Source: Ohtaekwangia koreensis
GTDB lineage: Bacteria; Bacteroidota; Bacteroidia; Cytophagales; Cyclobacteriaceae
DNA length: 64,000 nucleotides
Direction of reading: 5' to 3'
NCBI RefSeq assembly: GCF_900167975.1
Contig: NZ_FUZU01000001.1
Coordinates: forward strand, 1,150,580 to 1,214,579
A program made the translations under genes and the position numbers. This document shows, piece by piece, positions 41,745 through 51,411 of the stretch; the first letter of the stretch is position 1, and each line of letters begins with the position of its first letter. Below the pieces are notes generated by a model. It saw nothing but the letters and a program-made list of their open reading frames with translations. It was not told where the DNA came from and did not search any database.

Positions 41745-43100
41745 TCATACAAAAGCGCTCTGCCCGGTGATTGCGCGTCCGACAATCAGCGTGTTGATCT
41801 CTTTGGTGCCTTCATACGAATATATAGCTTCTGCATCTGCCACGAAGCGGGCGATGTCATATTCAATCAGAATTCCATTGCCGCCAAATAGCTCGCGTGC
41901 GTGGCTCACTATATCTCGTGTATGCAGTGAGCAAAATACTTTGGCGAGCGAAGCTTGTTCATCGGTAAGTTTACCAGCGTCCTGCAATTGTGAAAGTCTG
42001 CAGACCATAGTTTGCATCGCCGTCAGGTTGCTTAACATTTCAACGAGAAGGTCTTGTACCATTTGAAAGCTGCTGATGGTGCGGCCAAACTGTTTGCGTT
42101 CGTTCGTATAGCGCAATGCACTTTCGTAGGCACCACGGGCACATCCTACCGCTTGCCACGCAACACCTGCCCGCGTCATGCGAAGAACCTGTGCAGTGTC
42201 TTTAAATGAATTCGCCTGTTGCAGGCGATTACTTTCGTGTACCTCACAATTGGTAAGTGTAATCAATGCGTTCTGTACAATGCGAAGCGCCATCTTGCCT
42301 TTGATCTTGTCTGCCTGAAATCCTTTCGTACCTTTTTCAACTATAAAACCTTTCACAGAATTGTCGGCTATATCTCGCGCCCAGATCACTACAAGATCTG
42401 CAAAGGTCGCGTTACCGATCCATTTCTTCTGGCCATTCAAAACCCACGTATCGCCTACACGCTCGCACGTACACGTCAATCCTCCAGCGGCAGCCGATCC
42501 TACTTCCGGTTCTGTTAATCCAAACGCTCCAATCAATTCCATCTTCTGCATGCGCGGAAGCCATTGCTGTTTTTGTTCTTCGCTTCCGCAATAGTATATA
42601 GAGCCCATGGCCAGCCCACTCTGTACGCCAAAGAATGTTGATGTTGAACAATCCACCCGTGCCATCTCCATCGCCAGAAAGCCTTCTAATAAACTTGACA
42701 TACCCGGACAACCGTAGCCATGATACGTAAGTCCGCAGATGTTAAGCTTGGCCATCTCCGGTATAATGTGATGAGGAAATTCATCTTTCAGCCAATACTC
42801 ATTGGCAATGGGTTTGATATGCACTTGCATAAACTCCCGCACCTTTAATTGTATAGCGCGCTCCTCCGGTGAAAGCCATTGATGCAGATCGTAAAAGTCT
42901 CCATCTATTTCCGGAAACTCATGTTTCTTTTTTCCGCCTTCCATAAACTTCATCAGTTTCTGAAGGTCTTCACCTTTCATACTGCTAACGAGGCCGACCA
43001 TTTTATTAAGGTCAACCTTTTCAGAAAGCTTTCCGATTTTATCAAGGTCAAGCTGTTGTAATAAACCTATGGTTGATTTTATTTTTTTGATGATTGACAT
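41745..43100 (-). CDS. Acyl-CoA dehydrogenase, glutaryl-CoA dehydrogenase-like
   Basis: A 451-residue FAD flavoprotein. AFGLTEPEVGSAAAGG and KKWIGNATFADLVVIWA are the substrate/FAD loops. The catalytic Glu lies in SYEGTKEINTLIVGRAITG, the position used by glutaryl-CoA dehydrogenases. About 65 N-terminal helical residues precede the usual start. It oxidises an acyl-CoA; the exact substrate is uncertain, with glutaryl-CoA or branched acyl-CoA most likely. Confidence 0.88.
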   Translation of the reverse strand: MSIIKKIKSTIGLLQQLDLDKIGKLSEKVDLNKMVGLVSSMKGEDLQKLMKFMEGGKKKHEFPEIDGDFYDLHQWLSPEERAIQLKVREFMQVHIKPIANEYWLKDEFPHHIIPEMAKLNICGLTYHGYGCPGMSSLLEGFLAMEMARVDCSTSTFFGVQSGLAMGSIYYCGSEEQKQQWLPRMQKMELIGAFGLTEPEVGSAAAGGLTCTCERVGDTWVLNGQKKWIGNATFADLVVIWARDIADNSVKGFIVEKGTKGFQADKIKGKMALRIVQNALITLTNCEVHESNRLQQANSFKDTAQVLRMTRAGVAWQAVGCARGAYESALRYTNERKQFGRTISSFQMVQDLLVEMLSNLTAMQTMVCRLSQLQDAGKLTDEQASLAKVFCSLHTRDIVSHARELFGGNGILIEYDIARFVADAEAIYSYEGTKEINTLIVGRAITGQSAFV

Positions 43101-43219
43101 ACTTTGATTCGTTGTTGAAAACGAAGATAGGCAAAGTAATCATCACGCCAAGCTACCGAGTGAGGAGCGGTGTAGCGTAGTTTGTGTCACGACCGGATAT
43201 AGGGTATATATGATATACG

Positions 43220-43564
43220 TTATTCATTCGGAAATATACTTTCTTTCAATTTCTTCGGGGCGCTCTGTTTCCAGGATAGATTCAGGGCATCGGTAAACAT
43301 CGACTTTCTTACTTTTGATAGTTCGATACAGGTCCAGCCTTGTTTGCCCCAGGCGCCTTTAACCGGATAAAATACATTTGCGTTGTAATCACAAAATACA
43401 GACTGATCCACAAGCGCCAGCTTCACAACAGCGCGTTTCTCGGCAGGCCATAGCGTAAGAAATATTTTTTTCTTTACACGAAAGGAGGGACGCCCCCAAT
43501 GATCATGCTCCTCGGTTTCAGGAAGTGATAATGCGAGCTTTCGTGCTGTTTCAAGATCTATCAT
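43220..43564 (-). CDS. MmcQ/YjbR-family protein
   Basis: A 114-residue protein of the YjbR fold. It starts IDLETARKLALSLPETEEHDHWGRPSFRV as in the family and ends with WKQSAPKKL. These are double-wing proteins of unclear role, sometimes called DNA-binding. It stands alone. Confidence 0.85.
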   Translation of the reverse strand: MIDLETARKLALSLPETEEHDHWGRPSFRVKKKIFLTLWPAEKRAVVKLALVDQSVFCDYNANVFYPVKGAWGKQGWTCIELSKVRKSMFTDALNLSWKQSAPKKLKESIFPNE

Positions 43565-43632
43565 GGCTGTAATGTGTTTAAGATCCTAAAGTATAGCCGT
43601 GATGCCCGGATTAATTGTACAAACACGACATG

Positions 43633-45357
43633 CTATAGATTCCGCTTCTTCAGTTCCTCTACTGCATACTTTACTGCGCGCGCTGTTAATGCCATATAGA
43701 GTATAGATGGACTTTGATTACCTGTACTTGTCATGCACGCGCCATCCGTTACAAATACATTTGAGCATGCGTGTAACTGATTCCACTTATTCAATAACGA
43801 AGTCTTCGGGTCGTGTCCCATGCGGCAACCGCCCATCTCGTGTATATCAAGTCCGGGTGCCTGTTTCGTGTCGTACTGATCTATTTTTGTACATCCCGAT
43901 TTTTCAAGCATCTCCGAACTTTGAGTGAGAAAATCTTTTATCATTTTCTCATCATTGTCGTCATAGTCCACGGACGTAACCAGTAGGGGAATGCCCCACT
44001 GATCTTTTTCAGTTTCACTAAGCCGTACATGATTTTTTTCTTTGGGAATAGTTTCGCCCTGCATATACATATAGGTTCGCCAGTCACCGGGCGATGCCAC
44101 GGCTTCTTTTAAATCTACTCCACAGGCGGCCTCCGTTACATCCATTTTACCACGGGTGCGGTATGCGCCCATAAACGTTGTAAATCCTCCTATATAATCA
44201 GTGTCTTGCTTGCCAAGGTTCCTATAGTTTGCCAGGATGGGTTCAGTCGGGTTGCGACCATAGTAATATTGATCATCAAACCCATCGATGGCAGCACTCA
44301 CCGATGCACGATAGTTATGAAAGGCTATATATTTACCAAGAAGACCATTGTCGTTGCCCAGTCCGGTAGGGAAACGATTGGAAGTCGAGTTTAGTAAAAT
44401 AAGATTTGTATTTAGAGCCGAAGCATTTACGAAAATGATTTTCGCGAAGTATTCGGTGGCTTTGTGTGTATGGGCATCAATCACGCGCACACCATGTGCC
44501 TTACCTTTACGTTCGTCATATAGTATAGAATGCACAACAGCGTCTGGTTGTACCGTTAAGTTGCCTGTGTTCTGCGCCCACGGTAATGTTGACGAGACAG
44601 AACTAAAGTATCCTCCGAAAGGACAACCTCGCATGCACAGGTTTCGCGCCTGGCATTTTCCGCGCCCTTGCTCAAGATGAATTGGCTGTGGCTGAGTAAT
44701 GTGTGCCCAACGCGCCTGCACTAAAAAGCGATCGGGATAATGCTTCTTTATTTTTTGCTGAACATGAGATTCAACACAATTCAAATCGAAAGGCGGAAGA
44801 AACTCTCCATCAGGCATCGCTTCTATACCATCCGAATTACCGCATACGCCAATAAATTTTTCAACGTGTGAGTACCAGGGTGCTATATCTGTATACCCGA
44901 TAGGCCACGCAATGCCATATCCGAATTTAGCAGGGGCCGTAAATTCATGTTGACTCCACCGCTGACAAGCTCGTCCCCAGATAATAGATTTACCGCCTAC
45001 CTGGTATCCGCGAATCCAATCGAAAGGTTTCTCTTGTATATAGGGATGATCTTTGTCTTGTATAAAAAAATGTGCGGTATCTTCTCCAAAGCCTGCAGCC
45101 TTACTGATCAATGGATTGTTCTGGCGATACTCCTGCGTTACACGTCCGCGATGTGTAAACTCCCACGGGTTTTTTGTTGCTGTAGGATAATCTTTGTTAT
45201 GTACTATATTTCGCCCACGTTCAAGTACCAATGTTTTCAGTCCATGCTCACATAGTTCCTTGGCTGCCCATCCTCCGGAAATTCCAGAACCAATCACGAT
45301 CGCGTCAAATGTATTTTGCTCTGCTCCAGATGAATTGATGTTGATGTCTTCTCTCAT
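43633..45357 (-). CDS. GMC-family FAD oxidoreductase
   Basis: A 574-residue protein. FAD dinucleotide fold DAIVIGSGISGGWAAKEL; GYQVGGKSIIWGRACQRWS; catalytic region HEMGGCRMGHDP; C-terminal TGNQSPSILYMALTARAV. CQARNLCMRGCPFGGYF contains a Cys cluster found in the gluconate/fructose dehydrogenase branch. The usual small subunit and cytochrome are not adjacent. It oxidises a sugar or alcohol; the substrate is unknown. Confidence 0.9.
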   Translation of the reverse strand: MREDININSSGAEQNTFDAIVIGSGISGGWAAKELCEHGLKTLVLERGRNIVHNKDYPTATKNPWEFTHRGRVTQEYRQNNPLISKAAGFGEDTAHFFIQDKDHPYIQEKPFDWIRGYQVGGKSIIWGRACQRWSQHEFTAPAKFGYGIAWPIGYTDIAPWYSHVEKFIGVCGNSDGIEAMPDGEFLPPFDLNCVESHVQQKIKKHYPDRFLVQARWAHITQPQPIHLEQGRGKCQARNLCMRGCPFGGYFSSVSSTLPWAQNTGNLTVQPDAVVHSILYDERKGKAHGVRVIDAHTHKATEYFAKIIFVNASALNTNLILLNSTSNRFPTGLGNDNGLLGKYIAFHNYRASVSAAIDGFDDQYYYGRNPTEPILANYRNLGKQDTDYIGGFTTFMGAYRTRGKMDVTEAACGVDLKEAVASPGDWRTYMYMQGETIPKEKNHVRLSETEKDQWGIPLLVTSVDYDDNDEKMIKDFLTQSSEMLEKSGCTKIDQYDTKQAPGLDIHEMGGCRMGHDPKTSLLNKWNQLHACSNVFVTDGACMTSTGNQSPSILYMALTARAVKYAVEELKKRNL

Positions 45358-45396
45358 AGCCAGGTGTGTTTGTAGCGGGTTACATATATAAATCGC

Positions 45397-46986
45397 TTAT
45401 TCGTAGATCACGCGTTTTAAATAATATCCATCCGAATCGATTACAGGTACCGAAGTACTATTCAGAATTATTCCTTCTTTATTCAGTGTAATTCGTTTTG
45501 TGCCGGCATCTGTTTTTACTTCAAGTGGTAAGGATGTATTAAAATTTAATAACTGGATTTTGTATTTATTGTCGGCTGTTTGTTTGACAAGCACATCAAG
45601 TTTATCCGTTGTATATAGATATAGGTCGAATAATGGTTTGAGATCTTGACCGGAAGCTTTGCTGAAGAGTTGTTCTACATTTGCTGTGCTTACCAGGTTG
45701 TTGTACGTATACTGCGGATCGGTAGCCAGTTTTTTTAAGGTAGGAAAGAATATACTGTCACCGATTACATACCGGATGGTGTGCATGAAGAATGCCCCTT
45801 TACCATAGATGTCTCCATGGTATACTACATCGGTGTCGAGGTTATTGCCTTGTACAACCGCTTTTTGATTTTGTGTACTGCGCGCAGTTTGCTGCATACG
45901 CTTTTTATACGCTTCTTCACCTTCCAGTTCACGGGTATATAAATGATCTCCGAACGTGCAGATACCTTCCTGTATCCACATATCGGCCCAGTCAATACCG
46001 GTAACCTTATTACCCCACCACTCATGGCCCAGTTCATGATGCAGTAACCAGTCGAAATCTTTACCGCCAACTTTCGCATACCTGAATTTATTTCCATACG
46101 CGTTCAGCGTCTGGTGTTCCATTCCTAAATGCGGTGTTTCACAGATCGCCAGCTTCTCCTTCACCCATGGATATTCACCGAAGTATTTTTCCTGTACACG
46201 AACGCTCTGTTCAAAAATATCCAGCAGATGCTTGGCACGATGCGCGTGTTCTTCCAATACATAGAACTGCATCGGTACTTTGTTTCCATTTATAGTCGTA
46301 TACTCCCGCGATGCTATCGTATACTTTCCTATATTAAAGACTATACTATAATTGTTGATGGTGTAACTCGTTTTCCAATGGTATGTACTTTTAGATCCCT
46401 TCGTGAAAACCTTTTTTAGTAAACCAGGTCCGGCTACATATAGTCCTTTCGGAACAGTAATGATCAGATCCGCGCCTTCGTTCGGTTCATCGCTGGGATG
46501 GTCTTTGCAAGGATAGTATATTTTTGCGCCTTCACTCTGGCACGTTATAGCAACCCATGGATTGCCCAGTGAATCTTTAGCCCATTGAAAGCCACCGATC
46601 CAGGGAGCGCGTTCAGCAATGCCAGGCTTCCCTCCATATTGAATTTTAACCGTCACTTTTCCTGCAGCAACAGCGGATGCAGGAGTGATGCGAATTAAAT
46701 CATCGGCTTGTGTGAAGGGTTGCTCTTTTTTATTCACCCATACTTTTTTCACCGTAAGTAAGTGTACCAGGTCAAATAATAATACATTGGTTGCCTGAGA
46801 TGTAATGAGACTGATCTCGGTATATCCATCGATGCTTTGTTGTTCGGGGTCTACATCCAGAGCAATGGTATAATGACGAATGTCCATCAATGCCTGCTCC
46901 GGTTTTAACACCCCACCGGATTTTAAATTCTGTGCATGGACATGTATAGTAAAGAATGTAAAGATGATAAAGAGTGCTCTCTGCAT
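45397..46986 (-). CDS. M1-family zinc metallopeptidase, secreted
   Basis: A 529-residue aminopeptidase-N-like protein with a signal peptide (ALFIIFTFFTIHVHAQ). The zinc site is HHELGHEWWGNKV with the third ligand Glu in QEGICTFGDHLY. GMEHQTLNAYG is the equivalent of the exopeptidase substrate loop. It lacks the long C-terminal helical domain of PepN, as many Bacteroidota M1 proteins do. Role: periplasmic peptide degradation. Confidence 0.92.
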   Translation of the reverse strand: MQRALFIIFTFFTIHVHAQNLKSGGVLKPEQALMDIRHYTIALDVDPEQQSIDGYTEISLITSQATNVLLFDLVHLLTVKKVWVNKKEQPFTQADDLIRITPASAVAAGKVTVKIQYGGKPGIAERAPWIGGFQWAKDSLGNPWVAITCQSEGAKIYYPCKDHPSDEPNEGADLIITVPKGLYVAGPGLLKKVFTKGSKSTYHWKTSYTINNYSIVFNIGKYTIASREYTTINGNKVPMQFYVLEEHAHRAKHLLDIFEQSVRVQEKYFGEYPWVKEKLAICETPHLGMEHQTLNAYGNKFRYAKVGGKDFDWLLHHELGHEWWGNKVTGIDWADMWIQEGICTFGDHLYTRELEGEEAYKKRMQQTARSTQNQKAVVQGNNLDTDVVYHGDIYGKGAFFMHTIRYVIGDSIFFPTLKKLATDPQYTYNNLVSTANVEQLFSKASGQDLKPLFDLYLYTTDKLDVLVKQTADNKYKIQLLNFNTSLPLEVKTDAGTKRITLNKEGIILNSTSVPVIDSDGYYLKRVIYE

Positions 46987-47181
46987 AAGTGTTCAAGTTT
47001 TCTTCAAGTTAGCTTTTTGATTATGAATAGGGAAGGATGTTGGTAATCCCTACATGACCGGATTACAATGGAGAATGTCGGTCAATACGGATTTTTAAAT
47101 GGATCAACATTGAAAAAATATTTTTAAAGGGGCATGGGGGTAAAGATTATCTGCATTGTCATAAGAGCATTAAAACGCAAA

Positions 47182-47838
47182 ATGATTATGAAAAAGAACC
47201 TTACAAGTATGACAATGGTGTTGTTGTTCTTTGCAAGTTTTACGCATGCACAGGATATACAAACCGTTTTTAAAGGCAACGGTAATGGCCGGATAGGCGG
47301 CTATGGCGCTATTACAAATCAGTTTACTACCATTCGCGGCAAGTATGCAAACCTCGCGGGAGTATACGGTGGAGTATATATAAATCAAAAGTTTATGATC
47401 GGATTCGGTGGGGCTGCTTCTACAAATGATATTCCGGTACCGGTTGAGTTCAGGGCTGTGCCTGATCAGGATTTAACGTATCAATATGGACAATTTGGTT
47501 TGGTATCGGAATATATACTTGGATCGAATAAAACTTTTCACGTTGCATTTCACCTTTTCTCCGGAGCTGGTTTCACGCTTCAGTATGATCGTCATGATTG
47601 GGATGATGATGATTGGGACGATGATTTTGATCATGACTGGGATGATGAATCGCATGATACAAATTGGTTTACGGTAGTAGAGCCTGGTATTCAAGCAGAA
47701 GTAAATCTCTTCAAATGGATGCGCTTCAGCCCGGGGGTTAGTTATCGTGCAGCATTTGGAAGTGAAGGAAAAGGATTGTCGGATAGTGATCTGAGTGACC
47801 TGTCGTACAACGTGACATTGAAGTTCGGAAGATTTTAA
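47182..47838 (+). CDS. Outer-membrane beta-barrel-like protein with an Asp/Trp-rich loop
   Basis: About 218 residues from ATG 47182 (or 47188) with a signal peptide (SMTMVLLFFASFTHAQ). Amphipathic strands (YGAITNQFTTIRGKYANLAGVYGGVYI, FGLVSEYIL) end in aromatic NVTLKFGRF, typical of a barrel. Between two strands sits an acidic insert WDDDDWDDDFDHDWDDES, unusual and suggestive of cation binding. The start at 47134 adds a non-signal extension and is rejected. The function is unknown. Confidence 0.7.
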   Translation: MIMKKNLTSMTMVLLFFASFTHAQDIQTVFKGNGNGRIGGYGAITNQFTTIRGKYANLAGVYGGVYINQKFMIGFGGAASTNDIPVPVEFRAVPDQDLTYQYGQFGLVSEYILGSNKTFHVAFHLFSGAGFTLQYDRHDWDDDDWDDDFDHDWDDESHDTNWFTVVEPGIQAEVNLFKWMRFSPGVSYRAAFGSEGKGLSDSDLSDLSYNVTLKFGRF

Positions 47839-47844
47839 TGTCAG

Positions 47845-47886
47845 AAAAGTCATAGAGAAGCAAGTGCTACTCTATGACTTTTTTAT
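47845..47886. terminator. Bidirectional terminator after the barrel gene
   Basis: AAAAGTCATAGAG / CTCTATGACTTTT with a 12-base loop and T-runs on both sides. It overlaps the 3' end of the convergent small membrane gene. Confidence 0.8.
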
Positions 47887-48180
47887 TTTTGTGAGCAATC
47901 TCCTCAGTATAGGAACAGGATTATTTACCACTGTATCACTTCCTGTTTCTAGTAATGTTCTGGCATTACCGTTCTTCATTTGCTTTTGTGTTTCGGCACG
48001 CTTCACCAGCATATATAGCAAGATCATCAACACCAGTATAAGTACATATACCAATGCAATGATAGAGCGTTTCATTTTAATGTAACGCGAATGTCGGGCC
48101 ATGAGCTTTTTATAGTTCCGGTGCCGTGCTATCTGCCCGGGACTTATCGTACGCCTCAATCGTATTTCATTCCTTGACAT
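47872..48180 (-). CDS. Small single-pass membrane protein downstream of the ECF sigma gene
   Basis: A 102-residue protein: basic N-terminal half (RRTISPGQIARHRNYKKLMARHSRYIKMKR), one helix (SIIALVYVLILVLMILLYMLV), then a polar tail. It overlaps the sigma factor gene by 14 bases, so translation is coupled. Position suggests an anti-sigma or membrane partner, but it lacks a recognisable anti-sigma domain. Confidence 0.65.
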   Translation of the reverse strand: MSRNEIRLRRTISPGQIARHRNYKKLMARHSRYIKMKRSIIALVYVLILVLMILLYMLVKRAETQKQMKNGNARTLLETGSDTVVNNPVPILRRLLTKIKKS

Positions 48181-48742
48181 CGTACTTGATCCGTAGGTTA
48201 AAATTTTTTCGTAGTCTGTCTAATGCCCGGTATGTACGCATCTTCGCTCCACTTTCCGTAATGTCCAGGATAAAAGCGATCTCTTTAAAATCCTTGTCTT
48301 CGAAAAAACGCAATTCCAATACCTGTAGCATGTCCGTTGGCAACTCCTTAAAATACTCGAGTAATTTTTCCAGTACCTCTTCGTCCCAACCTTCATTCTC
48401 CTGCTCGAACAATTCCCGTACCCGTATTTCTTCAATACTGAATACTTTGTCATTCTTCTTTTTGCGGTAATATTTATTTACTTCGTTGCTCGCAATCTTA
48501 TATAGCCATGCCGAAAAGGGTACGCCCCTAAATTCATAACGACCTATATTTTTTAAAGCACTGAGAAAGGTTTGCGAACAGAGATCATCCGTTAACTCTT
48601 CATCATCGGTCTGGCGATATATAAAGTTAAAAATGCGGTCGAAGTATTTTTCATAAAGCTCTCCGAAGGCGTTGGGATTCCGCTTCGCCCGCTCCAGGAT
48701 TGCGTACTCGTGTTGTATCTCGGCTTCTGTCATGCGCTGCAA
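48167..48742 (-). CDS. ECF-type RNA polymerase sigma factor
   Basis: A 191-residue protein. Region 2 is AFGELYEKYFDRIFNFIYRQ and DLCSQTFLSALKNIGRYEFRGVPFSAWLYKIASNEV. Region 4 is LPTDMLQVLELRFFEDKDFKEIAFILDITESGAKMRTYRALDRL. It directs transcription of an unknown regulon. The palindrome at 48753-48769 just upstream may be autoregulatory. Confidence 0.93.
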   Translation of the reverse strand: MQRMTEAEIQHEYAILERAKRNPNAFGELYEKYFDRIFNFIYRQTDDEELTDDLCSQTFLSALKNIGRYEFRGVPFSAWLYKIASNEVNKYYRKKKNDKVFSIEEIRVRELFEQENEGWDEEVLEKLLEYFKELPTDMLQVLELRFFEDKDFKEIAFILDITESGAKMRTYRALDRLRKNFNLRIKYDVKE

Positions 48743-48752
48743 CTACAGTACT

Positions 48753-48769
48753 ATAATCCGAAGGATTAT
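48753..48769. promoter_or_regulatory. Inverted repeat upstream of the sigma gene
   Basis: ATAATCC-GAA-GGATTAT, 7-bp arms, 11 bases before the sigma ATG. Possible operator or 5' hairpin. Confidence 0.45.
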
Positions 48770-48816
48770 GCAAAGTCACAAGTCATTGAAAATAATAACG
48801 CGGAGACACTGCATAT

Positions 48817-48858
48817 AGTCTATGAACTATAGCGATATCACACTATGGTCCATAGACT
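48817..48858. repeat. Imperfectly filled inverted repeat between the sigma and ABC genes
   Basis: AGTCTATG ... CATAGACT with inner CTATAG/CACTATGG partial pairing. It follows the ABC permease stop on the minus strand; no U-run, so termination is uncertain. Confidence 0.4.
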
Positions 48859-48880
48859 TATCAATGATGGATTTCAAGCA

Positions 48881-51259
48881 TTATTCGCTTCGCAAAGTAT
48901 CCACAGGGTTGATCAGCGCAGCTTTTATTGCCTGGAAGCTGGCGGTTCCAAAGGCAATAACAATTGAAAGACCTGCTGCCAGTAACAAGGGCCACACACC
49001 AATTTCAGTTTTATAGGCAAAATCATTCAGCCATTGATACATGATCCAGTACGCCAATGGTAATGCGATCATGATGGAAATAAGAACCAGTCTCGTAAAA
49101 TCTTTTGTGATGAGCAACACTATGCTTGAAGCAGTAGCACCCAAGACTTTTCGGATGCCAATCTCTTTTGTTTTCTGCGCAGCAGAAAATGATACCAGTC
49201 CAAACAACCCAAGGCATGCGATAAGAATTGTTAAGGTGGCAAACGTGGTGCTGATCTGGCTCATGCGCTCTTCATTTTTATACATGGCAGCATACTCTTC
49301 ATCCAGAAAAGTATAGTCGAACGGTCTGTGTGGTGTAACCGTATTGCAGATCGATTTTAATTTTGCAAGCAACTCTGTGGTGTTTCCTTCTTTCAGTTTT
49401 ATGAAGATGGTACTAAACTGATATTCTTCTGTAAAGAGAACGAGCGGTTCAATTTTTTGCTTGAGCGGAGCAAAGTGAAAGTCTTCCGAAACGCCTACAA
49501 TTTCGCCATGACGACCATTCATATCGATCGTTGTGCCGACTGCTGTTTCAACTGCTAGTCCTAAATCACGTATAGCCGATTCATTCAAAACAAATGAAGT
49601 GATGGTATCGGTTCTCATTTTTATATAGTCATTCTCCGTGAAATTTCTACCGGCTACAAGTTTTATATTCAGGGCCGGTATAAAATCAGGATCAACTGCA
49701 TTGGCAGTAACGATCATGCCGATTTCATTCGCGGCACCGGGCAACATAACCGAATAGCCACCATCAATCTTTGTAGGAGATTCTATAGCGCGTGCTACAT
49801 GCGAAGCAATGCCACTGCGAAGAATCTCTGTTCTAAATTCGTTATATACCGCAGCTGTTTTTGCATCCAGCAACATGATCACTACATTCTCTTTGCTATA
49901 GCCTAGTTTTTTATTCTGTATAAATGAGAGTTGCTGCAACACTACGATCGTCCCAACGATTAGTATAATGGATATACTGAATTGGACCACTACCAGACTT
50001 TGGCGTAACCATATACCTTTGCCCGAAGTTTTAAAATTACCTTTCAATATACTTACGGGTTTAAATGCGGTAATAGCAAAGGCAGGGTAGGCGCCTGCCA
50101 GCAGGGCAATAACGACCGATGCTATAATTGACGAGAGTATAAATTCTAAATTGATAAATGTACCGGAGTCAAATTGTTTGCCTGTAACTTGATTGAAAAG
50201 AGGCAGTGCTATTTTTGCCAGTAGGAAAGAAAAGATTAATGCGATAAAAGTCAGAATAGCGGATTCGCTAATGAATTGCATAAATAGTTGATTACGCAAC
50301 GCTCCCACTACCTTGCGAATACCAACTTCTTTTGCGCGATCTGCAGCACGTGCAGTAGCCAGGTTGATATAGTTGATACAAGCTATAATCAGCACCAGTA
50401 AAGCAATGGAGCCGAATATATATACATATTGAATGTCGCTGGCCATGCCTGACTTCAGGTATACATCTCCTACAGGGTAAAAGTTATACTTTACATAATC
50501 ACCGGGATTTGTTAGCTCCGAGGCGACTTCTTGTTTTACCAATTCATTTGTTTTATGAGTCAATGCAGAGACATCAGCGCCTGGTGTCAGCAACATATAG
50601 GTTTCATAATTGGCACTCCACCAGCTTGTTTCTTTGGATGCTGCAAGTGATGAGAATGAACCGATAAAGTCGAATTGTAATAATGTGTTGGACGGTGCAT
50701 CCTCCACCAGCCCCGTGATGGTATAGTCTCCTTTGTTACCCACCTCGATGGTTTTGCCCATAACATCTTCGCTGTCGAAATATTTTTTGGCCATCGATCT
50801 CGTTAATACAACAGAGTTTGGTTCTGTTAAAGCTTTGTCAGGATTACCCTTTACCAGAGAGAATGAAAATACCTTGAAGAATGTACTGTCGGCATAATAA
50901 AATTTTCTTTCCTGAAAAAGCTTATCATCCTGGCGGATGACAAATCCATTGGAAGCAGATGGATTATAGAGTCGCACGCCACTTTCAACTTCGGCAAAAT
51001 TCTTTTGTGCAGCGGGAAGCAAAGCGGTGGGTGAAACAGAAGTTTTGGAAGTATGACCACCGAAACTATATTCCAGGGAAGCCCTGTAAATGCGGTCAGC
51101 CTTTTCATGGAACTTATCGTAGCTTAGTTCATGTCGAATCCATGTTACCAACAAAATGCAAGTGGCCAATCCCAGGCTCAGTCCGAATATGTTAATAGCA
51201 GAATACGACAAATGCTTGCGGAGACTGCGAATGGCAATAAGAAAATAGTTTTTGATCAT
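48881..51259 (-). CDS. FtsX/MacB-type ABC transporter permease
   Basis: A 792-residue protein with two similar halves. Each half has a MacB periplasmic-core domain and FtsX helices (LVLIIACINYINLATARAADRAKEVGIRKVVGALRNQ; CLGLFGLVSFSAAQKTKEIGIRKVLGA). One N-terminal helix (YSAINIFGLSLGLATCILLV) starts the chain. This architecture is expanded in Cytophagales, where copies often lack an adjacent ATPase, as here. Export or mechanotransmission substrate unknown. Confidence 0.9.
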   Translation of the reverse strand: MIKNYFLIAIRSLRKHLSYSAINIFGLSLGLATCILLVTWIRHELSYDKFHEKADRIYRASLEYSFGGHTSKTSVSPTALLPAAQKNFAEVESGVRLYNPSASNGFVIRQDDKLFQERKFYYADSTFFKVFSFSLVKGNPDKALTEPNSVVLTRSMAKKYFDSEDVMGKTIEVGNKGDYTITGLVEDAPSNTLLQFDFIGSFSSLAASKETSWWSANYETYMLLTPGADVSALTHKTNELVKQEVASELTNPGDYVKYNFYPVGDVYLKSGMASDIQYVYIFGSIALLVLIIACINYINLATARAADRAKEVGIRKVVGALRNQLFMQFISESAILTFIALIFSFLLAKIALPLFNQVTGKQFDSGTFINLEFILSSIIASVVIALLAGAYPAFAITAFKPVSILKGNFKTSGKGIWLRQSLVVVQFSISIILIVGTIVVLQQLSFIQNKKLGYSKENVVIMLLDAKTAAVYNEFRTEILRSGIASHVARAIESPTKIDGGYSVMLPGAANEIGMIVTANAVDPDFIPALNIKLVAGRNFTENDYIKMRTDTITSFVLNESAIRDLGLAVETAVGTTIDMNGRHGEIVGVSEDFHFAPLKQKIEPLVLFTEEYQFSTIFIKLKEGNTTELLAKLKSICNTVTPHRPFDYTFLDEEYAAMYKNEERMSQISTTFATLTILIACLGLFGLVSFSAAQKTKEIGIRKVLGATASSIVLLITKDFTRLVLISIMIALPLAYWIMYQWLNDFAYKTEIGVWPLLLAAGLSIVIAFGTASFQAIKAALINPVDTLRSE

Positions 51260-51411
51260 GGTTTCATGGGTTACCTTGCTAAGACCTAATTTAGGATGGC
51301 AGGGTTGCAGCCGGTTAGAATATTTTGTGAACGGCCGGATAAAAAGTTAAATACCGAACTATGCGTGACAGGAGTTTATTTCAGATGGGCGTTCTTTGTA
51401 CGAATATTTGT

